Assembly: GCF_002797375.1 (NCBI RefSeq)
Contig: NZ_KZ454941.1
Span: 726,031 to 790,030, forward strand
DNA from: Bacillus sp. FJAT-42315
GTDB lineage: Bacteria > Bacillota > Bacilli > Bacillales > Domibacillaceae
Length of the DNA: 64,000 nt
Direction of reading: 5' to 3'
The position numbers and the translations under genes were made by a program. Shown here in pieces: positions 14,685 through 23,805 of the stretch (position 1 is the stretch's first letter; each line of letters begins with the position of its first letter). The notes under the pieces are model-generated. The model worked only from the letters and a program-made list of their open reading frames with translations, was not told the origin of the DNA and did not search any database.

Positions 14685-17030
14685 ATGGAACAAGAAATAA
14701 AGCAGTACGTCGAGCAACTGTTAACATATATGAAAGAAGAAAGCTACAAGCCACTAACGGTGAAAGAGCTAGAAGAAGCGCTTGGAATTGAAGATTCTTC
14801 TGATTTTAAAGAGTTTGTGAAAGCACTTGTGCACATGGAAGAAAAGGGTCTCGTCGTTCGCACGAGAGCGAATCGCTATGGCTTACCGGAAAAAATGAAT
14901 TTAGTTCGCGGGAAAATTTCTGGTCACGCGAAAGGTTTTGCTTTCTTACTACCAGAGGAGCCGGGAATGGATGATATTTTTATCCCGCCACATGAGACAA
15001 ATGGGGTATTGAACGGAGATATTGCCCTTGTCCGAATCACGTCCGAAACGAGTGGATCACGCCGTGAAGGAACGGTTGTCCGCATTTTAGAACGAGGCAA
15101 AAGCGAAATTGTTGGAACTTACACCGACAGCAAGCATTTCGGTTTTGTCGTTCCAGATGATAAAAAGTTCGCCAGCGACATTTTTATCCCGAAAGAAGTG
15201 ACAAAAGGAGCGGTCGAAGGGCATAAAGTCGTCGTGAAAATTACGTCATATCCAGAAGGCCGCAAAAATGCTGAGGGTGAAATCATCGAAATTCTTGGAC
15301 ATAAAAATGACCCCGGCGTCGACATTATGTCCGTCATTTATAAGCATGGCTTGCCGCAGGAGTTTCCGGAAGAAGTAATGGAACAAGCGAATGCGGTACC
15401 GGATACAATTGACCCGAAAGACACGGAAAATCGCCGTGATCTGCGCGGGGAAACGATTGTGACGATTGATGGAGCTGACGCGAAGGACCTTGATGATGCG
15501 GTCACAGTGACGAAGCTTGATAATGGAAACTATAAATTAGGTGTGCATATTGCCGATGTTAGCCATTATGTGACGGAAGGTTCTCCGATTGATCAAGAAG
15601 CATATGAGCGTGGAACGAGTGTTTATTTAGTGGACCGTGTCATTCCGATGATTCCACATCGCCTATCCAACGGTATTTGCTCGCTTAATCCAAAAGTCGA
15701 TCGACTGACACTGTCTTGTGAAATGGAAATTAATGCAGCTGGAGAAGTCGTCAGCCATGAAATTTTCCAAAGCGTCATTAAAACGACGGAGCGCATGACG
15801 TATAGCGATGTGAACAGCATTCTTGTTGAAAAAGATGAAGAGTTACGTCAAAAATATGAGCCACTCGTGCCGGCATTTGAAGACATGGAAACCCTCGCGG
15901 CGATTTTGCGTGACAAGCGGAAAAAACGTGGGGCGATTGATTTCGACTTTAAAGAAGCAAAAGTATTAGTCGATGAAGAGGGCAAGCCGACCGACGTTGT
16001 ATTGCGTGAGCGTTCAGTGGCGGAGCGTTTAATCGAAGAGTTTATGCTTGTCGCTAACGAAACGGTAGCCGAGCATTTCCACTGGATGGACGTGCCGTTT
16101 ATGTATCGAATTCACGAAGACCCGAAAGAAGACAAGCTTCAGCGCTTCTTTGAATTTATTACGAACTTCGGCTTAATTGTGAAAGGAACAGCGAATGTCG
16201 TTCACCCGCGTGCGCTGCAAGAAATTATTGAAGCAATCGAGGGCAAGCCGGAAGAAGTCGTCATTTCTACCGTGATGCTACGCTCGATGCAACAAGCGAA
16301 ATACAATCCAGAGAGCCTCGGTCACTTCGGATTATCGACCGAATTTTACACACATTTCACGTCACCGATTCGTCGTTACCCAGATTTAATCGTGCATCGT
16401 TTAATTCGCACGTATTTAATTAATGGAGAAATCGATCCGGCGACACAAGCGAAATGGGATGCGCGTTTGTCAGGCATTGCCGAACATACATCAAATATGG
16501 AGCGCCGTGCGGTTGATGCCGAGCGCGACACTGATGAAATGAAAAAAGCGGAATATATGCTTGATAAAATTGGCGAGGAGTACGATGGCATTATTAGCTC
16601 TGTCACGAACTTTGGGATGTTTGTCGAGCTGCCAAATACGATTGAAGGGCTCGTTCACGTCTCCTATATGACCGATGACTATTATCGTTACGATGAACGT
16701 CATTTTGCGATGATCGGTGAGCGCACCGGAAACGTCTTCCGCATTGGCGATGAAATTACCGTTCGTGTGACCAACGTGAACAAAGACGAGCAATCGATCG
16801 ACTTTGAAATCGTCGGCATGAAAAATGTGAAAAAACGTTCGTTTAAAGAACAACCAAAAGTGGTAAAATTAAAATCCAACGACCAGAAAAAACGTGGTCC
16901 ACAAGGCAACAGCGAGAAAGAACCCGCGGGAGAATGGTCCAATCAGCCTTCTCGTAAAAAGAAAAAACGCGGCAAATTTTACGAAGGTGTGCCGAAGAAA
17001 ATGAAGAAACAACGTAAAAATAAACAATGA
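14685..17030 (+). CDS. rnr: ribonuclease R
   Basis: A 781-residue processive 3'-5' exoribonuclease that degrades structured RNA and works with trans-translation. Order of parts: N-terminal winged helix (about 1-60), two OB/cold-shock domains ([12 protein letters not shown] and [11 protein letters not shown]), catalytic RNB domain ([15 protein letters not shown], with the metal-binding aspartates), S1 domain near 640-720 and a Lys-rich tail ([13 protein letters not shown]). Start ATG 14685 after GGAGGGAAAG. Its genetic link to smpB-ssrA fits removal of non-stop mRNA. Confidence 0.97.
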   Translation: MEQEIKQYVEQLLTYMKEESYKPLTVKELEEALGIEDSSDFKEFVKALVHMEEKGLVVRTRANRYGLPEKMNLVRGKISGHAKGFAFLLPEEPGMDDIFIPPHETNGVLNGDIALVRITSETSGSRREGTVVRILERGKSEIVGTYTDSKHFGFVVPDDKKFASDIFIPKEVTKGAVEGHKVVVKITSYPEGRKNAEGEIIEILGHKNDPGVDIMSVIYKHGLPQEFPEEVMEQANAVPDTIDPKDTENRRDLRGETIVTIDGADAKDLDDAVTVTKLDNGNYKLGVHIADVSHYVTEGSPIDQEAYERGTSVYLVDRVIPMIPHRLSNGICSLNPKVDRLTLSCEMEINAAGEVVSHEIFQSVIKTTERMTYSDVNSILVEKDEELRQKYEPLVPAFEDMETLAAILRDKRKKRGAIDFDFKEAKVLVDEEGKPTDVVLRERSVAERLIEEFMLVANETVAEHFHWMDVPFMYRIHEDPKEDKLQRFFEFITNFGLIVKGTANVVHPRALQEIIEAIEGKPEEVVISTVMLRSMQQAKYNPESLGHFGLSTEFYTHFTSPIRRYPDLIVHRLIRTYLINGEIDPATQAKWDARLSGIAEHTSNMERRAVDAERDTDEMKKAEYMLDKIGEEYDGIISSVTNFGMFVELPNTIEGLVHVSYMTDDYYRYDERHFAMIGERTGNVFRIGDEITVRVTNVNKDEQSIDFEIVGMKNVKKRSFKEQPKVVKLKSNDQKKRGPQGNSEKEPAGEWSNQPSRKKKKRGKFYEGVPKKMKKQRKNKQ

Positions 17031-17034
17031 TTAG

Positions 17035-17062
17035 TGAGCCGGCAGTTACGGCTGTCGGCTCA
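17035..17062 (+). other. stem-loop between rnr and smpB
   Basis: TGAGCCGGCAG pairs with CTGTCGGCTCA (one G-U) around a 6-nt loop, starting five bases after the rnr stop. No T run follows, so it is more likely a processing or 3'-end-protecting element than a terminator. Confidence 0.6.
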
Positions 17063-17086
17063 AATGAAAAATGGAAGGTGAAGCAA

Positions 17087-17557
17087 ATGCCAAAGGGAGA
17101 GGGAAAAGTCGTCGCTCAAAATAAAAAAGCGCGCCACGACTATTTTATTGAAGAAACATACGAAGCGGGAATTGTGCTCCAAGGAACAGAAATCAAATCG
17201 ATCCGTAACGGCCGCGTCAACTTAAAAGACGCGTTCGCTCGTATTCAACAAGGAGAAGTGTTCATTCATAATATGCACATCAGTCCATATGAGCAAGGAA
17301 ATCGTTACAACCATGAACCACTACGCACAAGAAAGCTACTTCTGCACCGCAAGCAAATCGATAAGCTGATCGGGGAAACGAAGGAAGCAGGTTATTCCAT
17401 CGTTCCATTGAAAATGTATTTAAAAGATGGCTATGCGAAAGTGTTAATCGGTCTAGGAAAAGGGAAAAAGAAATACGACAAGCGTGAAGATTTGAAGAAG
17501 AAAGAAGCGAAACGAGATATCGATCGCGCCTTCCGTGACCGTCAAAAAGGAATGTAA
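17087..17557 (+). CDS. smpB: SsrA-binding protein SmpB
   Basis: A 156-residue OB-fold protein that binds the tRNA-like domain of tmRNA and delivers it to stalled ribosomes. The core has [18 protein letters not shown], the [22 protein letters not shown]-binding face and a basic C-terminal tail ([19 protein letters not shown]) that reads the empty mRNA channel. The frame is open back to 17027, but the ATG at 17087 follows GGAAGGTGAAG and gives the normal length, so I use it. Its RNA partner ssrA lies 260 bases downstream. Confidence 0.96.
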   Translation: MPKGEGKVVAQNKKARHDYFIEETYEAGIVLQGTEIKSIRNGRVNLKDAFARIQQGEVFIHNMHISPYEQGNRYNHEPLRTRKLLLHRKQIDKLIGETKEAGYSIVPLKMYLKDGYAKVLIGLGKGKKKYDKREDLKKKEAKRDIDRAFRDRQKGM

Positions 17558-17610
17558 TACCAGCGTCGATCGAAGAAAAGAACATGTTTTTTTTCCAACT
17601 AGGTTAATGT

Positions 17611-17730
17611 CTAGTTCCAGGCGTCATCGGCTCGAGGTCAAAAGCCAATCCATCTAGAAGGTTAAAGAACAACCTTCCAGCCGGCTCGTCTTTTGCTTGT
17701 CGCCGATAAACGGACGCCTTGCACTTTTCG
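17611..17730. repeat. 120-bp imperfect inverted intergenic repeat of Bacillus type
   Basis: The stretch from GTTCCAGGCGTC to the right end is folded about a central perfect hairpin (GAAGGTT / AACCTTC, 17658-17680), with outer arms GGCGTC..GGCTCG and CTTGTCGCCGATAAACGGACGCC. I recognise the layout (CCAG-GCG.., CTCGAGGTCAAAAGCC, .. CTTTTGCTTGTCG .., GCGCTTTTC) as a dispersed intergenic repeat of Bacillaceae genomes. Its right end supplies the -35 box of ssrA. Copy number cannot be judged from one window. Confidence 0.6.
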
Positions 17731-17748
17731 ATGTGAGTATGCTATAAT
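17719..17748 (+). promoter_or_regulatory. ssrA promoter
   Basis: TTGCAC (17719-17724), 18 bases, TATAAT (17743-17748), an excellent vegetative promoter about 69 bases before the mature tmRNA 5' end. The intervening transcribed leader would be removed by 5' processing. Confidence 0.85.
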
Positions 17749-17904
17749 TAGTCCTGTCACAACATGACAACTTAGCTCTGGCTGATAGCCTGGAGCATCC
17801 GCAACCCTTTTATCATGGGGACGTTACGGATTCGACAGGGGTAGTTCGAGCTTAGGTTGCGAGTCGAGGGGATCGGCCTCGTTAAAACGTCAAAGCCTAT
17901 AACT

Positions 17905-17940
17905 GGCAAACAACAAAACAATTTCGCTTTAGCTGCTTAA
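17905..17940 (+). other. tmRNA proteolysis-tag reading frame
   Basis: Resume codon GGC at 17905; the encoded residues are GKQQNNFALAA followed by TAA TAA. With the Ala carried by tmRNA the tag is 12 residues, ending in the ALAA degron recognised by ClpXP/ClpAP-type proteases. It is shorter than the B. subtilis tag, and the NNFALAA end resembles tags of other Bacillus. Confidence 0.92.
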
Positions 17941-18160
17941 TAAGCGCTTAGCGGTTCGCCCCTCCATCACCCGTGTGGTAGGGTAGCGGACTCAACTTTA
18001 GCGGGTTACGCCGGATTCCACCGTCTGAGGAAGAAGGAAGAGAACAACCAGACTAGCGGCTTTAACGCCTGTCGATAGGCAGAGAAGCTTAGCGAAACGC
18101 GAATATATCGACTACACTCGTAGAAGCTTAAGTGCCGTTATCTTTGGACGTGGGTTCGAT

Positions 18161-18438
18161 TAGTAATTAGTCGCCTTGTGTGGTAACGCGCAAGTGAAAA
18201 TTCGGCTTGATCGGTGAAACCTAAGTCGCATAAATGCGATAAGGCAATGCCGAGCGGTGTGTGGAGCAATCCAACAGCCGTGTATCGACTTATAGGCTGC
18301 CACTTAGCGGGTAGTACTAGGATACGAAAACCTACTTGAGAATCAAGTAAATCTATTTTTCGTATAATACGCCGAAGGACCTGAATCACTCAGGTTCAAG
18401 ATATAGTCAGTGCCATGTCGAAAGCATGGAATAGCACG
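18161..18438 (+). ncRNA. group I intron in the T-loop of ssrA
   Basis: 278-nt self-splicing-type intron. The 5' exon ends in U (18160), which pairs as U-G with G18170 in a short P1 (exon CGAU with intron GUCG at 18170-18173). The intron ends in G (18438). The P7 3' strand and flank read AAGATATAGTC (18398-18408), the usual group I S element, and ACTA at 18316-18319 can pair with TAGT 18404-18407 as P7. Further perfect hairpins: CGCATAAATGCG, ATACGAAAA/TTTTCGTAT (18322-18330/18357-18365), ACTTGA/TCAAGT (18334-18348) and ACCTGA/TCAGGT (18379-18395). No homing endonuclease is encoded. Introns at this tmRNA site are known but uncommon. Confidence 0.92.
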
Positions 18439-18449
18439 TCCCACCGTCT

Positions 18450-18477
18450 CCACCAAATATGTATTTGGTGGTTTTTT
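18450..18477 (+). terminator. ssrA terminator sharing the mature 3' CCACCA
   Basis: CCACCAAAT (18450-18458) pairs with ATTTGGTGG (18463-18471) followed by six T residues. The left arm starts inside the mature tmRNA 3' end, so the precursor's CCA end is initially sequestered in the terminator stem. Confidence 0.88.
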
Positions 18478-18636
18478 GTTTGGATAAATTCCAAAACATT
18501 AGGCTAGCAGGTTGTTCCGTTATGAAGCGGAGTAAGGGATCACGATGATTACATAACCTTTCTATCTCTTCTAATATCAACCAGTTAAAGTATAAACAAA
18601 AGAATTATTTACATTTCGATGAACGGATCAAAATAG

Positions 18637-18691
18637 AGCATATGAAGTCTAAACTCCAAGGTAGTGAGTGGATAGCTTCATATGCTTTTTT
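18637..18691 (+). terminator. hairpin with T run between ssrA and the defence island
   Basis: AGCATATGAAG (18637-18647) and CTTCATATGCT (18676-18686) are perfect 11-bp arms, followed by a T run; the loop is 28 nt. It could end readthrough from ssrA or be the scar of an element. The 18479-18952 interval otherwise shows only AT-rich DNA with three TTTAGGTA/TACCTAAA motifs (18755, 18883, 18923) and no gene. Confidence 0.55.
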
Positions 18692-18906
18692 ACTATCTAT
18701 GTAGCACATAAAGATAGCTACATTGAGAATACGAAGAAGTCAATATTGCGTTATTTTAGGTAGGTGCCTATCGGTAGCAAGTAAAGTATATACGATGTTG
18801 ATATGCTCCAACCCCCATTAACTAATAATTAGAGTTATGATTTTTGTTAGTTTATTAATTAAATCGTAAGTGTGGTAAATAATACCTAAACAAAATCTAA
18901 AGATGT

Positions 18907-18912
18907 TATAAT
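18907..18912 (+). promoter_or_regulatory. probable -10 element of the island's first operon
   Basis: TATAAT 41 bases before the DrmA-like start, without a clear -35. TACCTAAA motifs sit on both sides, so the promoter may be regulated by whatever binds them. Confidence 0.45.
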
Positions 18913-18952
18913 AATAGATAAACTACCTAAAATGAAAGGGTGTGTAACTTAT

Positions 18953-21900
18953 ATGGAGCAATATTCAATTTTACGTAAAGACTTAATTCATGAACTAGAA
19001 ACATATTTAGTTGGTCCACGTAAGGAAGATGAAATACTCGGTGAAAACATTAGGCCGATGCAGTTTTATCTAACAGGGAAATTAGTCCCGTTAGGTTCAA
19101 CATCGGATGTAGTAAATGAGCGCGATAATGCAATAGAAACACATGTACAAGTAAGTGAAGAAGAGTTAAATGAACAGCTTACGATAAAGAAACTTTTTCG
19201 TCCCTCTACAATGGGATTTAGTTTTAAATTAAAAGAATTAACGACTGTAGAAATAGAAGCATCTTGGGCTATTTATGAGGATAAAGAACATAAACGTATG
19301 CCACAATGGGAAAAATGGAAAATTAACCTTTTAAACAAGAGAACTGATACGCTGGAAAATTTGAATGACTCCAAGTACGGGAAAGTACGTTATACCGTTA
19401 CTTATAGAAATAATTTATATCACGTAAATGTTTTTTTAATGAATAGTTTAAAGAGAGAACAGTACCCATTACAAAATGAGGTCATGTTTCAAAGTTTGTT
19501 AAAGGTACATATACCAACAACTCACATAGCTAAATTTACGTCAAAGGCTGATCAGTACAATGTTCAAAATGAACTACTATATCGTGATAAAGAAGAATTA
19601 GCAATCGGTCATGGCGTAGGAGTGGATTGGGAAGTTGGTGGAAATATTACAACGATTTATTCAACATGGATGCCACGATATGAATTGCCGAATGTGGAGC
19701 ATTGTAAAATCGAAAACCAGTCATTTAAGATGAAGGATTTAAGTGAATATCCTGCAGATATTTTGAAAGAAAAATTAAGTGTTATACCAGCAACCTATAA
19801 ACTGTGGTTGAATCATGAAATGCAAATAGTAAATGAGCTACCAGATTATTTAAAAGTTGAGGCAGAACAAAACGTTTTAAAAGTAAAGGATATTATCCAA
19901 CGTTTAGAAGAGGGCATTTCACTTGTGACGGAAAGTAACAACTCTCTATGTTATTTAGCGTTTCAGTTTGCTAACCGCGCGATGTTATTGCAACGAGCGC
20001 AATCTTCAGTGGCTCAAACATATCGTACAACAGGCGAGCGAATAAAACCTACATTAGATGGCGAATGGCGTTTATTCCAATTAATATTTTTACTCATGAA
20101 TATTGCAGGTGCATCGGATGAACAACATCGTGATAGAGAAATTGTTGATTTAATTTGGTTTCCAACTGGTGGCGGTAAAACAGAGGCGTATTTAGGAGTA
20201 GCTGCTTATGTCATGGCTTACCGTCGATTATTAGCGCCGAATCAAATAGACAAGTACGCTGGAGTTACAGTTTTTATGCGATATACATTGCGTTTATTAA
20301 CGACTCAACAATTCCAACGAGCTGCAGCTTTGATTTGCGCGGCAGAAGTTTTGCGTAAGCCGAATGCAAAATTATTTGGAGAAGAGCCATTTAGTATAGG
20401 GTTGTGGATTGGGAAGGATTCATCACCTAATAAATTTGAAGATGCAATGGATAAGCTTGAACAATTACTAGAAGGTAAGGAAGTTAAAACTGGCAATCCT
20501 ATTCAGCTAATGCATTGTCCATGGTGTGGGTCGGAACTAGGTCCAGAGCAGTATGAAATTAACTATAATTCACAGAAAATATGTTGTTCTAATAAAGAAT
20601 GTGCGTTTAAACATGGAATTCCTGTATATACGATCGATGAGGCAATTTACAAGAAGTTACCAACATTGTTAATAGGCACAGTGGATAAAATCGCTCAGTT
20701 ACCATGGAAACAAAATATGCATGAGCTGTTTGGTAATAAAAATGTTTATCATCGAGAGCTAGGATTTGAATATAGCGAATCTACTCCAAGAGGATACAGT
20801 CGGATTAATCGTTTGAAACCACCTGAGTTAATTATTCAAGATGAACTACATTTGATTTCAGGTCCTCTAGGTTCTTTAACAGGTTTGTATGAAGTAGCGA
20901 TTGATTTATTGACGAGACATAATGGAAGACCGGCCAAAGTCATAGCATCAACAGCGACGATTAGTGGTGCAGAAGAGCAAATCCGTGCACTGTATGGGCG
21001 AGAGATGCAACAATTCCCGTTAGCTGTACAAAAAGCAAATGATAATTTTGTTTCAAAGGAAGTGCCTACTTTAGAAAAGCCAGGACGATATTATGTCGGA
21101 ATATGTGCACCAGGGGTAAGTAATAAAATTCAAGCGATTCAAACATATAGTGCCTATGCAACAATCACAAGAAGTGAACCGAAGTTTAAAGTAGATCCAT
21201 ACTATACAATGCTAGGCTATTTCAATACGGTTAAAGAATTGGCAGGGATGGTCACGACGTTTAAAGACGAAATAAACACACGATTAAATATGCTAGATCC
21301 AACGAATAAATTTGAACATGATTTAGTCGTTGAAGAATTAACGAGTCGAAAAAAAGCACAAGAAATTCCTCAATTACTTACCCGAATGGAAAAAACAATG
21401 GATGAAGCGGGTGTTCTTGATGCAGTACTTGCAACGAATATGATTTCTGTAGGTGTTGATGTGGATCGTTTAGGAACAATGATTGTACAAGGGCAACCTA
21501 AAACGACTTCAGAATACATTCAAGCAACTAGTCGTGTAGGGCGTAAATATCCAGGAATTGTGTTTATTCTATTAAATTCGATGCGTTCTAGAGACTTGTC
21601 ACATTTTGAACGCTTTAAAGTTTATCATCAAGCACTATATCGTCATGTAGAAACGATGAGCGTGACGCCATTTGCTAAAGGGGCTTTATATAAAGGGTTA
21701 ACAGGTACGTTTATCGGATTTATTCGTCAAACGATTATGGAAATCAACGCTGAGCAAAGTCCGAAAAAAATAACACAGCTACAAAATAAAGTAGATACTG
21801 TTACCGTTCAATTTTTAGAAAGAGTCCAGGAAGCTTATGGTGCAACAATCGAATCGGAAGTAAAGGATTTATTAGAATGGTGGCAAGAGTTAGCGTTGAA

Positions 21901-22060
21901 ATACGCACAAAATACATTGGCTTACAAAGAATCACAATATGTAAAAGCTTATTTATTAAAAAACTTTAACGAAGAAGTGAAAGTAAAAGATGCTCGCCCA
22001 GCTATGATGTCACTGAGAAACGTAGAAGCATCTATTGAAATTGAGGTGTTAAAATCATGA
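18953..22060 (+). CDS. drmA: DrmA-like superfamily 2 helicase (DISARM-related)
   Basis: A helicase of about 1035 residues. Visible motifs: Walker A FPTGGGKTEAYLG (near 402), a DExH box in IIQDELHLISGPLG (near 629), motif III-like STATISGAEEQI, and the C-terminal helicase half with TNMISVGVDVDRLG (near 828) and QATSRVGRKYPG (near 856). A Cys pair set (CPWCGSE..CCSNKEC) between lobes is probably zinc binding. The N-terminus with LETYLVGPRKEDEILGENIR and the DUF1998 gene directly downstream fit DrmA of DISARM, which loads on unmodified incoming DNA with DrmB. I prefer ATG 18953 because AAAGGGTG, lying inside the earlier in-frame ATG at 18932, is its ribosome site. Confidence 0.88.
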   Translation: MEQYSILRKDLIHELETYLVGPRKEDEILGENIRPMQFYLTGKLVPLGSTSDVVNERDNAIETHVQVSEEELNEQLTIKKLFRPSTMGFSFKLKELTTVEIEASWAIYEDKEHKRMPQWEKWKINLLNKRTDTLENLNDSKYGKVRYTVTYRNNLYHVNVFLMNSLKREQYPLQNEVMFQSLLKVHIPTTHIAKFTSKADQYNVQNELLYRDKEELAIGHGVGVDWEVGGNITTIYSTWMPRYELPNVEHCKIENQSFKMKDLSEYPADILKEKLSVIPATYKLWLNHEMQIVNELPDYLKVEAEQNVLKVKDIIQRLEEGISLVTESNNSLCYLAFQFANRAMLLQRAQSSVAQTYRTTGERIKPTLDGEWRLFQLIFLLMNIAGASDEQHRDREIVDLIWFPTGGGKTEAYLGVAAYVMAYRRLLAPNQIDKYAGVTVFMRYTLRLLTTQQFQRAAALICAAEVLRKPNAKLFGEEPFSIGLWIGKDSSPNKFEDAMDKLEQLLEGKEVKTGNPIQLMHCPWCGSELGPEQYEINYNSQKICCSNKECAFKHGIPVYTIDEAIYKKLPTLLIGTVDKIAQLPWKQNMHELFGNKNVYHRELGFEYSESTPRGYSRINRLKPPELIIQDELHLISGPLGSLTGLYEVAIDLLTRHNGRPAKVIASTATISGAEEQIRALYGREMQQFPLAVQKANDNFVSKEVPTLEKPGRYYVGICAPGVSNKIQAIQTYSAYATITRSEPKFKVDPYYTMLGYFNTVKELAGMVTTFKDEINTRLNMLDPTNKFEHDLVVEELTSRKKAQEIPQLLTRMEKTMDEAGVLDAVLATNMISVGVDVDRLGTMIVQGQPKTTSEYIQATSRVGRKYPGIVFILLNSMRSRDLSHFERFKVYHQALYRHVETMSVTPFAKGALYKGLTGTFIGFIRQTIMEINAEQSPKKITQLQNKVDTVTVQFLERVQEAYGATIESEVKDLLEWWQELALKYAQNTLAYKESQYVKAYLLKNFNEEVKVKDARPAMMSLRNVEASIEIEVLKS

Positions 22061-23787
22061 CCCAACAAAATGAAACAATCAGACCTTCCCAATTAATATA
22101 TCAATCAGGACCAGGAGCGATCGTTGAACTATTAAATCAAAGCGTTATTGTTAAATCAGCGGATCAATGGCAAACAAGAAGGGCGCCACAAGAAAAGGAT
22201 GTGCGAATTACATCTTTTCTAGGTGTAGATCATGTGCGTATTTTAAATGAAAATCCTGATAAACAAAAAATAAAGGCAGTTGAATTCCCGAAATGGAAAA
22301 TATGTCCAAAATGCCATAATGTGACGTGGTATGATAATGCTACGTGTTACCATTGTGCGCGCAAAAATCAAGAGGATATACAGGAGCTATATGCAAGCCG
22401 TTTTGTATTAGCATGTGAAAATGGACATCTTTCGGATTTTCCTTATGATGAATGGGTTCATCGAAATAAGCCTTGCACAGAGCAATCTAAAGAGCCACGA
22501 TTAATGCTAAAAACGCGTGGTTCAAGTGGATCTTTATCTGACTTACATGTGGTTTGTTTGCATTGTAAGCATAGTGAAAGTTTAGGTGCTATTATGAAGC
22601 CTGAAGAAAGGGATAATCATAGTTTGTTTGATTGCCAAGGGGAAAGACCATGGATTAGTGAACATGCTAAACAGAAATGTAATTGCAAAATGAAAACGAT
22701 ATTACGTGGAGCATCGAATGTGTATTCACCGTCGATTGTGAGCTTTTTACAGGTTCCTTTAACAGCTTCTAGCTCTGAATTTGATGTTTTATATTTAGTT
22801 CAAAAAGATGAAGCAACTTTTAGAGTGATGTATGAAGGAATGCAAGAAAAGGGAATAGAAGCTGCATGTAATTTAAAAAATATCCCACTATCATTTATGT
22901 CGACTATTAAGCGTTATTTAGACGGAGAGATAACACTAGAAGAATGCTCGACCTATGAATCGATTAAAAAGCAAGAGTGGAATACATTAATACAGGATGA
23001 AATAAACGAAGAACGTTTTGTATCTAAAAAAGTTGAAATTGCGCCTATTCTAGTGCCATATTTTGATGGGATTTTCCGCGTAGACTCTGTACCTGAAGTT
23101 CAGGTATTAAAGGAATTTACTCGTTTAGACTACATTGACCGATTTACAGATGATGAAGTGAAAACACAGCCAGTCGTTATAACAAATGAAGAAAAATGGC
23201 TACCTGCTGTGCGAAACTATGGTGAAGGTATTTTCTTTCAATTTAATTTAGAGAAGCTACTTAAGTGGGAACAAACTGAACAAGTAACGAACGCTATTGT
23301 AAAGGCATATAATGCCCACCGTGAAGAATTTAAAAAAACGCCATTAGATATTTTGCCGCGCCAAATATTGTTACATACATTTAGCCATGCTTTATTACAA
23401 GAATTAGCTGCACATTGTGGTTATACAACGACATCCTTAAAGGAGCGTATTTACGCGAATGAAGATATGCATGGTGTGTTTATTTACACAGCCTCTGGGG
23501 ATTCAGAAGGAAGTTTAGGTGGTCTAACAAACTTGGCGCAAAGCGAGAAGCTATTACCAATTATTATTCGTGCATTAGAAAAAATGAGCTATTGTTCATC
23601 AGATCCAATCTGTTCGGATGGAGAATTTGAATACCATACAACCGCAAATGGCGCGGCTTGTCATGCATGTACATTCGTATCCGAAACATCTTGTGAATGG
23701 GGCAATTTATTGCTAGATCGTCGCACATTAATCAACATTAATCCAAATGAAAAAGATGGTTACTTCGATCAATTATTAGAAATGTAA
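22057..23787 (+). CDS. drmB: DrmB-like DUF1998 protein
   Basis: 576 residues, overlapping the DrmA-like gene by 4 bases (ATGA), so translationally coupled. N-terminal RPSQLIYQSGPGAIVEL is the usual start of DrmB proteins. Cys clusters CPKCHNVTWYDNATCYHC (near 83-100) and, at the C-terminus, CSSDPICSDGE with ACHACTFVSETSCEWGN (near 512-548) are the zinc-binding features of the DUF1998/MZB domain. In DISARM, DrmA and DrmB form the core DNA-binding/helicase complex. No enzymatic motif of its own is evident. Confidence 0.88.
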   Translation: MTQQNETIRPSQLIYQSGPGAIVELLNQSVIVKSADQWQTRRAPQEKDVRITSFLGVDHVRILNENPDKQKIKAVEFPKWKICPKCHNVTWYDNATCYHCARKNQEDIQELYASRFVLACENGHLSDFPYDEWVHRNKPCTEQSKEPRLMLKTRGSSGSLSDLHVVCLHCKHSESLGAIMKPEERDNHSLFDCQGERPWISEHAKQKCNCKMKTILRGASNVYSPSIVSFLQVPLTASSSEFDVLYLVQKDEATFRVMYEGMQEKGIEAACNLKNIPLSFMSTIKRYLDGEITLEECSTYESIKKQEWNTLIQDEINEERFVSKKVEIAPILVPYFDGIFRVDSVPEVQVLKEFTRLDYIDRFTDDEVKTQPVVITNEEKWLPAVRNYGEGIFFQFNLEKLLKWEQTEQVTNAIVKAYNAHREEFKKTPLDILPRQILLHTFSHALLQELAAHCGYTTTSLKERIYANEDMHGVFIYTASGDSEGSLGGLTNLAQSEKLLPIIIRALEKMSYCSSDPICSDGEFEYHTTANGAACHACTFVSETSCEWGNLLLDRRTLININPNEKDGYFDQLLEM

Positions 23788-23805
23788 CGTAAGGGGTGTT
23801 AACGG

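Larger units (their letters stand above)
17817..18455 (+). ncRNA. ssrA: tmRNA (intron-containing)
   Basis: Transfer-messenger RNA for ribosome rescue. The 5' end GGGGACG pairs with the 3' CGTCTCC to form the 7-bp acceptor stem, with the G3-U70 alanine identity wobble, then A73 and an encoded CCA ending at 18455. The 5' side has the conserved GTTACGGATTCGACAGGG. The tag frame starts at GGC 17905 and gives GKQQNNFALAA before two stops. The T arm is broken: GTGGG-TTCGAT at 18150-18160 is separated from TCCCAC at 18439 by a group I intron. Excision leaves 361 nt, a normal size, and restores a 7-nt T loop on a 5-bp stem. Confidence 0.96.

Noticed and set aside
16491-16853. 120-codon minus-strand frame within rnr
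   Set aside because: Shadow of the S1/RNB coding region, which is strongly conserved on the plus strand.
18138-18389. 83-codon minus-strand frame across the tmRNA T arm and intron
   Set aside because: Antisense to conserved tmRNA and intron structures, no ribosome site, and not similar to homing endonucleases.
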